This document shows, one piece after another, positions 57,905 through 64,000 of a stretch of DNA of 64,000 bases. Numbering within the stretch: the stretch's first letter is position 1; each line of letters starts with the position of its first letter. This DNA is from Marinobacterium profundum (lineage in GTDB: Bacteria > Pseudomonadota > Gammaproteobacteria > Pseudomonadales > Balneatricaceae). The notes below the pieces were generated by a model, which made no database searches, was not told where the DNA came from, and saw only the letters and a list, made by a program, of their open reading frames with translations. Where the stretch lies: NCBI RefSeq assembly GCF_001528745.1, contig NZ_BCNS01000002.1, forward strand, positions 1 through 64,000, in the 5' to 3' direction. A program made the translations under genes and the position numbers.

Positions 57905-58465
57905 TCAGGCACCATCCCAGCGACGGACAAAGTCGGCGGGGTCCAGTGCCTGGGTGGTGCGCTGACGGCTCGGTGTACCCAGGTAGACATAGCCGACCAG
58001 GGATTCGTGTTCGGCCAGCCCCAAACCCTGCAAGACCAGTGGATCATAGGCGGGGCTCCCGGTGCGCCACATGGCACCGACGCCCAGGGCATGGGCGGCC
58101 GTGACAATATTGTTGGCGGCACAGCCGGCGGATATCAGCTGTTCGATCTGCGGCACTTTGGGATGCTCACGCATGGCAGCAATAACCACCACCACCATGG
58201 GCGCGCGGCTCGGCGCCTTGAACAGTTTGTCGCCCCGCTCCGGTGCCAGCTGCGGATCTTTCGCCCGGGCACCCGCCAGAAACAGCTCACCCAGACGATC
58301 CAGACCCTCGCCTTCGATCACCAGGAAGCGCCAGGGCTGGATACCGCCGTGATCAGGCGCTCGCAGCGCGGCGCGAAACATCTGCTCCAGCTGCTCGGCA
58401 GTAGGGCCCGGCGCCTCAAGCAGCGGAATTGATACGCGGTTGATCAATGCATCCAGTGCATCCAT
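57905..58465 (-). CDS. Nitroreductase family protein (YdjA-like)
   Basis: 186 residues. FMN-binding pattern: RAALRAPDHGGIQPWRFLVI, AAMREHPKVPQIEQLISAGC, GVGAMWRTGSPAYDP. Short YdjA-type enzymes reduce quinones, flavins or nitro compounds with NAD(P)H. It forms an operon with the thioesterase. Confidence 0.92.
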   Translation of the reverse strand: MDALDALINRVSIPLLEAPGPTAEQLEQMFRAALRAPDHGGIQPWRFLVIEGEGLDRLGELFLAGARAKDPQLAPERGDKLFKAPSRAPMVVVVIAAMREHPKVPQIEQLISAGCAANNIVTAAHALGVGAMWRTGSPAYDPLVLQGLGLAEHESLVGYVYLGTPSRQRTTQALDPADFVRRWDGA

Positions 58466-58498
58466 GGAATAAGTTCTCCTAATAGGGGCGCGAGGGGG

Positions 58499-59326
58499 TT
58501 ACTGCCGGTCCAGCCTCAAATTGGGGGCTTCGCCTGGCTGGCTGCTGCGATAGGGGTTGATATCCAGACCGCCGCGGCGCACATAGCGGGCGTAGACGCT
58601 GAGCGACTCGGGGCGACACTGTTGCCAGATATCCATAAAGATATTCTCGACGCACTGCTCGTGAAAATCACCGTGCTCACGGTACGACACCAGATAGCGC
58701 AACAGGCCTTCGCGATCAATCTGCGGGCCTGTGTAGCTCACCTGGATGCTGGCCCAGTCCGGCTGGCCCGTGACCGGGCAGTTGGACTTGAGCAAATGAC
58801 TGTAGAGGCTCTCGGTGACGACATTTTCGCCGGCACCGAGCAGCTCGGGAGCCGGCTGATAATGCTCAATTTCAACGTCCAGCTCATCAAGACAACTGCC
58901 TTCAAAGCTGCCTATGGGCGCACTGGCGTCGGGCGCAATGAGCCGAACCTGCACCTCGCCTCCAGCCACGGCGGACAGATCCTGCGTCATCAGCGCGCTA
59001 ACCACAGCCTCGCTGTCAAAGCGACTCAGGTTGAAGGAGTTGAGATAGAGCTTGAACGACTTGGATTCAATGATATGGCTGGAGCTGGCAGGAATGCGAA
59101 ACTCCGCCAGCCGTACCACCGGCTTGCCGCGGCCATTAAGCCAGGACACCTCGTAGGCATTCCAGATATCCTCACCGGCAAACGGCAGGCTGGCCTGGTC
59201 GATGCCCCGCTTTTGCCAGTTAAGATTGCGCGCGATCGGGTAGAGCTGACCGGCGTCGTAAGTATTCACATAGGCGGTGTCCTGTCCCAGCGGGGACTGG
59301 TGCAAAACCTGATCTTCATGACTCAA
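58499..59326 (-). CDS. queF: 7-cyano-7-deazaguanine reductase
   Basis: 275 residues, the two-module E. coli-type QueF. Catalytic Cys in LLKSNCPVTGQPDWAS, with Asp after; the ESKSFKLYLNSFNLSRFDS motif is diagnostic. It reduces preQ0 to preQ1 on the way to queuosine in tRNA. The start overlaps the ABC permease stop by 4 bp, so the three genes are likely one operon. Confidence 0.96.
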   Translation of the reverse strand: MSHEDQVLHQSPLGQDTAYVNTYDAGQLYPIARNLNWQKRGIDQASLPFAGEDIWNAYEVSWLNGRGKPVVRLAEFRIPASSSHIIESKSFKLYLNSFNLSRFDSEAVVSALMTQDLSAVAGGEVQVRLIAPDASAPIGSFEGSCLDELDVEIEHYQPAPELLGAGENVVTESLYSHLLKSNCPVTGQPDWASIQVSYTGPQIDREGLLRYLVSYREHGDFHEQCVENIFMDIWQQCRPESLSVYARYVRRGGLDINPYRSSQPGEAPNLRLDRQ

Positions 59327-60096
59327 GAGCGGATCCCCTTGCCTTTTTGCAACAGGTACAAAGAATAGCTGAACAGCACTGCGATGACGGCCAGCAGCAT
59401 GCTGAAGGCGAAGACGATATTAATGTCACTGACCCCCAGAATGCCGTAGCGGAAGGTATTCACCATATAGAGGATGGGGTTCAGCATAGACACACCCTGC
59501 CAGAATTCCGGCAGCAGCTGAATCGAATAGAAGACGCCACCCAGGTAGGTCAGGGGTGTCAGTATAAAAGTTGGCACTATGGAAATATCATCGAAGGAAT
59601 TGGCGTAGATTGCATTGATAAAGCCACCCAGTGAAAACAGAACCGCAGTCATCAGCACAATACTGATGGTCACAAAGAGGTGATGTACCTGCAGGTCAGT
59701 AAAGAATAGCGACAGCAGGGTCACAATCAGGCCCACGCCGACTCCACGCGCAACGCCACCCACCACATAGCCACAGAGAATAATCCAGTTGGGAATGGGT
59801 GATACCAGCAATTCCTCGACATTGCGCTGGAACTTGGTGCCGTAAAAGGACGACACTACATTGCCATAGGAGTTCGTGATCACGGACATCATGATCAGGC
59901 CTGGCACTATGTATTCCATGTAATCGAAGCCGCCCATCTCACCAATGCGACTGCCTATCAGGTTGCCGAATATAATGAAATAGAGCGTCATGGTGATGGC
60001 TGGCGGCAACAGTGTCTGCGGCCAGATACGCATGAATCGGCGTATTTCCTTGACGACTATCGTCCAGAAAGCAATTAATAGCTCCCGCGGTTTCAT
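59323..60096 (-). CDS. ABC-2 type permease (YadH-like)
   Basis: 257 residues, about six membrane helices, with GNLIGSRIGEMGGFDYMEYI and GNVVSSFYGTKFQRNVEELL, both typical of YadH. It forms the channel of the exporter with the ATPase upstream. Substrate unknown. Confidence 0.92.
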   Translation of the reverse strand: MKPRELLIAFWTIVVKEIRRFMRIWPQTLLPPAITMTLYFIIFGNLIGSRIGEMGGFDYMEYIVPGLIMMSVITNSYGNVVSSFYGTKFQRNVEELLVSPIPNWIILCGYVVGGVARGVGVGLIVTLLSLFFTDLQVHHLFVTISIVLMTAVLFSLGGFINAIYANSFDDISIVPTFILTPLTYLGGVFYSIQLLPEFWQGVSMLNPILYMVNTFRYGILGVSDINIVFAFSMLLAVIAVLFSYSLYLLQKGKGIRS

Positions 60097-60174
60097 GCAG
60101 TCTCCTGGTTAAACGTGAATCGATTAGGTTACTAACAGCGCCCCAAGCCTTATGCGGCGGCGCTTCAAAAGAGC

Positions 60175-61110
60175 TCAGGCGCTTTTCTCGTCCTTGAGAT
60201 TTTTATCCACCAGGCTGACGAACAGCTCTTCCAACCGGTTGGCCTTGTTGCGCATGCTTTGCACTTCAATGCGCTGTTGCGACAGCTCGGCAAAGAGCCC
60301 GCTCAAACCCTGATTTTTTTCCACATCCACCACCAGCGTATGATCGTCTTCGAGGCGCGCCTGGTAGCCGTTCAGTGCCGGCAAGGTACCCTGGGGCGGG
60401 TCTATGTCCAGAATGATCGTCTCGGTATTGAGCTGCTGCAACAGCGCCTTGATACTGGTGTTCTTGACGATGCGGCCATGGTCGATAATCGCAATATTGC
60501 GACACAGACTCTCGGCCTCTTCCAGGTAATGGGTAGTCAGAATAATGGTGGTGCCGGCACGGTTAATGTCCTGCAGGAAGGCCCACATGGAACGTCGCAG
60601 TTCGATATCCACACCTGCCGTAGGTTCGTCCAGAATCAGCACCCGGGGCTCATGCACCAGCGCCCTGGCAATCATCAGGCGTCGCTTCATGCCACCGGAG
60701 AGCATGCGCGATACCTGGTTGCGCTTGTCCCAGAGACCCAGCTTTTTCAGATAGAACTCTGCCCGCTCCCGCGCGAGCCGCGGCCCTATGCCGTAATAAC
60801 CCGCCTGGGTAGTGACTATATCCATCACCTTTTCAAACTGATTAAAATTGAATTCCTGCGGCACGACGCCAAGACACATCTTGGCCTGGGCGTGGGCCTT
60901 GTCCAGACTGTGGCCAAAGACCTCCACATCGCCGGAACTCTTGTTGACCAGTGAGGAGACGATCCCCAGGGTGGTGGACTTGCCGGCACCATTGGGGCCC
61001 AGCAGCGCAAAAAAATCGCCCTGCTGCACTTCCAGCGAGATGCCTTTTAGCGCCTCAAAGCCGTTGCCGTAAGTTTTACAAAGATTGCGTATCGATAGCG
61101 CAGCGGTCAT
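60175..61110 (-). CDS. ABC transporter ATPase (YadG-like)
   Basis: 311 residues. Walker A GPNGAGKSTTLGI, signature LSGGMKRRLMIARAL, Walker B RVLILDEPTAGVD, His switch TTHYLEEAE. The C-terminal 80 residues are a regulatory extension. It pairs with the permease 78 bp downstream. Confidence 0.95.
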   Translation of the reverse strand: MTAALSIRNLCKTYGNGFEALKGISLEVQQGDFFALLGPNGAGKSTTLGIVSSLVNKSSGDVEVFGHSLDKAHAQAKMCLGVVPQEFNFNQFEKVMDIVTTQAGYYGIGPRLARERAEFYLKKLGLWDKRNQVSRMLSGGMKRRLMIARALVHEPRVLILDEPTAGVDIELRRSMWAFLQDINRAGTTIILTTHYLEEAESLCRNIAIIDHGRIVKNTSIKALLQQLNTETIILDIDPPQGTLPALNGYQARLEDDHTLVVDVEKNQGLSGLFAELSQQRIEVQSMRNKANRLEELFVSLVDKNLKDEKSA

Positions 61111-61370
61111 GTATTCATCCTGTCTGTTCGGCCCGCGGGAGCCGCTGAATGGGTGTCGACAGGCCCGTAGGGCCCGGATGCGCCTTGCAGCTGCAGGGGC
61201 GACGGCTTCAGAGGCTCTCTATATGCGGTCGCAGGGGGGCAATTTCAACCTCGAACGACCCCGCAGAGGTAGCCGCATCAAGCCCACGCCGCACAATTGG
61301 CGCTGAACAATGCTCGACCCGGCCCCATCCTTTGCTAAAATAGCGCCCCTTCAACCGAGGGTAGCCACCG

Positions 61371-61769
61371 ATGATTGCCGATTATTACCAGTTCCAGATC
61401 AATCTGCTTAAAGTTGCCAGTAACAATCTGCTGCGCCAGGCACCATTCAACCTGGAGGAGCTGGGTGAAAACGAGATCGAGTTTCAGCAGCAACTGATCG
61501 CCCTGGTGGAAGATCTTGAACATCAGCGCGGGGATTATATCGAATCCGGCCAGCAAATTCTGTCCCGTCTGGTACGTCATTACCCGGATTTGGTGCCGTT
61601 GGTGCCCCGGGACCTGTTCTGGCTATTTGGTGGTGAGCTGCTGCATTTCATGCCGGACGATGAAATTGAGATTTTCCAGCAGCTCGACGAGCAACGCTAC
61701 GAAGCAGAGACCGCGGGCAAAGCCTTCAATTACGAAGAATCCCGTGCACGCCTGCTGGGCCTGAATTAA
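61371..61769 (+). CDS. PA2817-family protein
   Basis: 132 residues, MIADYYQFQINLLKVASNNL. Helical and acidic, with LVPRDLFWLFGGELLHFMPD in the middle. Conserved in Pseudomonas and Marinobacter relatives, function unknown. A -10 like box (GCTAAAATAGC) lies 35 bp before. Confidence 0.82.
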   Translation: MIADYYQFQINLLKVASNNLLRQAPFNLEELGENEIEFQQQLIALVEDLEHQRGDYIESGQQILSRLVRHYPDLVPLVPRDLFWLFGGELLHFMPDDEIEIFQQLDEQRYEAETAGKAFNYEESRARLLGLN

Positions 61770-61835
61770 CCAGGCGGCACCCGCGGGAAGAGCCGGACTC
61801 TGGAACCAGGGTGAATGCTGAAGCCGGATAGTTTT

Positions 61836-62042
61836 TCAGCGGCAGTCCGCTGGCGCACTCTCATCGCACTTTTTGCACCTCAGTTCAGAGCCCAGTTTTG
61901 ACGCCCGCCCCTGTTCGGTAATCACCCAGGGGCGATTTACCCAGGGCGGATTATGGCGCACATGCTGAAAATGCCCGCAGGCCAGTTGTGCCACCCAGTC
62001 ACCGGCCTCATCCAGGTGATAGCCCGTAATAGGTTGCTTCAT
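61836..62042 (-). CDS. DUF3565 zinc-binding protein
   Basis: 68 residues. CGHFQHVRHNPPWVNRPWVI and CKKCDESAPADC are the family's Cys and His residues, a likely zinc site. Function unknown. Confidence 0.88.
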   Translation of the reverse strand: MKQPITGYHLDEAGDWVAQLACGHFQHVRHNPPWVNRPWVITEQGRASKLGSELRCKKCDESAPADCR

Positions 62043-62052
62043 GCCAAGCGCT

Positions 62053-63951
62053 TCATGCAGGCTCAGTCGCTGGATTCAGCGGCAGCTCAAAGCTAAAGCA
62101 GGCGCCTTCCCCCGGTGTACTGTTGCAATTCAGGGTGCCACCATGCTTTTCCACGATCTCCTTTGTGATCGCAAGCCCAAGTCCGGTGCCGCCTTTTTCC
62201 CGCGTATCAGAGGAGTCCTCCTGGGAAAACTTCTCAAAGATGCGTTTCTGAAACTCCAGCGCGATTCCGGGGCCCTTGTCGGTCACACTGACCCGCACCC
62301 GTTCACCCAGCACACGGCTTTCAATCAACACCTCCCCTGCGCCCGGAGAGTACTTGATGGCATTGGACAGCAGGTTCGACATCACCTGCATCAGCCTGCC
62401 CTCGACCCCGAGCACAGGAGTATTGGCACCCTCAGCAGGCTGCCAGACGATCTGCACGCCGTATTTGTCCGCATAGCCCTGCATTGAGGCCACGGCACTG
62501 TCGATCAGAGTTTCGATTGATATCGGATGTAACTGAAAGCTGTTATCGGTGAGTTGAATCTTGTTGATGTCCAGCAAGTCATTGATCAGCTGCTCCAGCC
62601 GGTGGCTGTTGTCATAGGCAATCTTGAGCATATGCTGCGCCGGCGCCGGCACCTCACCCAGTTTGTTGCCGACAATCAGGCCAAGGGCGCCCTTGATCGA
62701 TGTCAGCGGGGTACGCAGTTCATGACTGACCGTAGAGATAAATTCATCCTTCATGCGCTCGATTTTTTTGCGCTCACTGACATCATTGAAAACCACCACA
62801 GTACCCACCACAAGGCCGTCCTTTTTCAGCGGTGTGCGAGTGTACTCCACCGGATAACTAGTACCGTCCCGATAGCTGAACTCTTGATCTGTCACCCGAA
62901 GAACCTCGTCCAGCCCTTCCGCCCCCGAGCCTTTAGATGCCATATCCTGCACGCCTGGCTGAATCAGCGCCCCCATATGAGCCCCCAGCAGCTCGTCGGC
63001 GCGGTAGCCGAGCAACTGACAGGCCGCCGGGTTCGAGAAGGTCACACGGCCATCCAGGTCCAGGCCATAAATACCTTCACCTACAGCATCCAGCAGCAGT
63101 CGGTTGTGCCGCTCGGATTCCTGCAGCGCCTTGGTGGACTCACTGATGCGCCAGGCCAGCAACATCACCAGCACCAGCAGCATGATCGAGGTAACAGATG
63201 ATATGAGTGCCGCCGCATAGGCCCTGGGCAACCAGCCGGCCGAAATCGCGTAGACAGCCCCACCCACCAGCATAAAAGGCAACAGCAAAGCCCACGGAAT
63301 GGCCCTGCGGACGATTACGCTACCAATCCCCTGCCCAATCAGCAGGGAAAAGAAACCCGAATCCGTGCGTCTGATGATCACCAGTGTCCCAAGCAACACA
63401 AAGCAGACCAGGGTTTGCAGCGAGGTCACGGTAAAAGATGACTGGCTAAACAGTTGCGACGCCTTAAAGCTGTAGCCGGCAATAATGATCAGTATCATGG
63501 CGCCCATGGCAATACTCAGGCTATCGGCCAGCCGATTGCGCCATTTGCCCCGCAGGCTGGACTCGGCAACGAAAGCCAGCCCGATGACCAGGAACAGCAG
63601 CGCCGTTTGCAGAGACATGCGCCCCGGCAAGTCGGCCGCAGTATCTTCAGCCAACAGCGTATCGAGCCAGAATGCCCGCCCGCTGAGGTGACCCAGCAAG
63701 GCGGTACCGGACAGCAGCAGTACCAAAAGCGCACACAGGCAGGCCGCACCGCGTCGCACGCCATGGCGTCGGGGCTCACAAAACTGGTAATTCCCCAGAC
63801 ACAGCAGAAAGGCCAGCGCCGTGTTGGCCTTCATCAGGAACCAGTCTCCAGGCAGCAGTGCACCCACCGACGGCAGCAGCCAGCCCAGCAGTACTGGCGT
63901 TGCTATCATCAGCATCAAAACAACACAGGCCGTCCTGACACCCTTTAGCAC
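62053..63951 (-). CDS. PAS-domain membrane sensor histidine kinase
   Basis: 632 residues. About eight membrane helices fill residues 1-270. A PAS domain follows (VGEGIYGLDLDGRVTFSNPA), then HisKA with FISTVSHELRTPLTSIKGAL and the HATPase domain with MSNLLSNAIKYSPGAGEV, DKGPGIALEF and GTGLGLAITKE. No response regulator gene lies within the window. GTG start at 63951; an earlier start would run off the window. Confidence 0.92.
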   Translation of the reverse strand: MLKGVRTACVVLMLMIATPVLLGWLLPSVGALLPGDWFLMKANTALAFLLCLGNYQFCEPRRHGVRRGAACLCALLVLLLSGTALLGHLSGRAFWLDTLLAEDTAADLPGRMSLQTALLFLVIGLAFVAESSLRGKWRNRLADSLSIAMGAMILIIIAGYSFKASQLFSQSSFTVTSLQTLVCFVLLGTLVIIRRTDSGFFSLLIGQGIGSVIVRRAIPWALLLPFMLVGGAVYAISAGWLPRAYAAALISSVTSIMLLVLVMLLAWRISESTKALQESERHNRLLLDAVGEGIYGLDLDGRVTFSNPAACQLLGYRADELLGAHMGALIQPGVQDMASKGSGAEGLDEVLRVTDQEFSYRDGTSYPVEYTRTPLKKDGLVVGTVVVFNDVSERKKIERMKDEFISTVSHELRTPLTSIKGALGLIVGNKLGEVPAPAQHMLKIAYDNSHRLEQLINDLLDINKIQLTDNSFQLHPISIETLIDSAVASMQGYADKYGVQIVWQPAEGANTPVLGVEGRLMQVMSNLLSNAIKYSPGAGEVLIESRVLGERVRVSVTDKGPGIALEFQKRIFEKFSQEDSSDTREKGGTGLGLAITKEIVEKHGGTLNCNSTPGEGACFSFELPLNPATEPA

Positions 63952-64000
63952 GCCGTACTTTTTAACTTCAGACCGGGCCGAAGGCTGCGTGGAAGAATCT

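Noticed and set aside
1-64000. CRISPR arrays, tRNA or rRNA genes
   Set aside because: No regularly spaced direct repeats of CRISPR type and no tRNA or rRNA sequence were recognised by eye; a tRNAscan-SE and CRISPR search would settle this.

Overview
The window is the raw end of an assembly contig (bases 1-75 are Illumina Nextera/P7 adapter) that runs through most of a temperate lambda-like siphophage prophage (about 76-40,630) and into the chromosome of its host (about 40,633-64,000). The host is a GC-rich marine-type gammaproteobacterium, probably near Marinobacterium or other Oceanospirillales/Pseudomonadales. The signs are a two-module QueF, a dNTP triphosphohydrolase, a PA2817-like gene, a DUF3565 gene and an ECF11/ChrR cluster. 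The exact genus cannot be read from the sequence.

Prophage layout. The immunity region lies at 27.2-30.1 kb. The CI-like repressor (+), a small membrane-peptide ORF, a zinc-ribbon membrane protein and a BRCT protein form a probable lysogenic operon ending in a strong terminator at 30.0 kb. Operators of the ATAC-N5-GTAT type sit on both sides. Leftward (minus strand) run a Cro/YdaS-like gene, a CII-like gene, a structured-RNA candidate, a replication initiator with a DnaT-like domain carrying an internal 22-bp iteron array, NinB, a Ref/DUF968 nuclease, a RuvC-like resolvase and a Q-like zinc-finger protein. These are followed by the lysis genes, a repeat array where cos is expected, TerS, TerL interrupted by a class 3 intein, portal, a protease-capsid fusion, connectors, a phage GroES, tail tube, tape measure and a large tail protein cut off by the contig end. 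Rightward (plus strand, 30.1-39.2 kb) runs the early operon: RdgC, a CsrA fusion protein, a C5 DNA methyltransferase, a shortened beta-clamp homologue, an Rmf/CrpP-like protein, SSB, several zinc-ribbon proteins and an excisionase-like protein. The integrase (minus) closes the element next to the 3' end of the host dgt gene.

Host layout. After dgt come a DUF692/DUF2063 pair and then a compact photo-oxidative-stress cluster. This holds rpoE(ECF11)-chrR-DUF523/DUF1722-phrB on the minus strand, flavin oxidoreductase-DUF1365-cfa on the plus strand, and DUF3108-SDR-SnoaL on the minus strand. Similar -35/-10 elements precede the first two of these transcription units and, less clearly, the third. 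Next are a periplasmic cyclophilin, copZ/copA copper export, a 950-bp region without genes, a thioesterase, a nitroreductase, queF with an ABC-2 exporter, a PA2817-like protein, DUF3565 and a PAS histidine kinase that runs close to the window end.

The most unusual items are the class 3 intein in the terminase P-loop, the two-domain beta-clamp homologue, the CsrA fusion, the phage GroES, the structured RNA at 25.7-25.9 kb and the repeat array upstream of terS.
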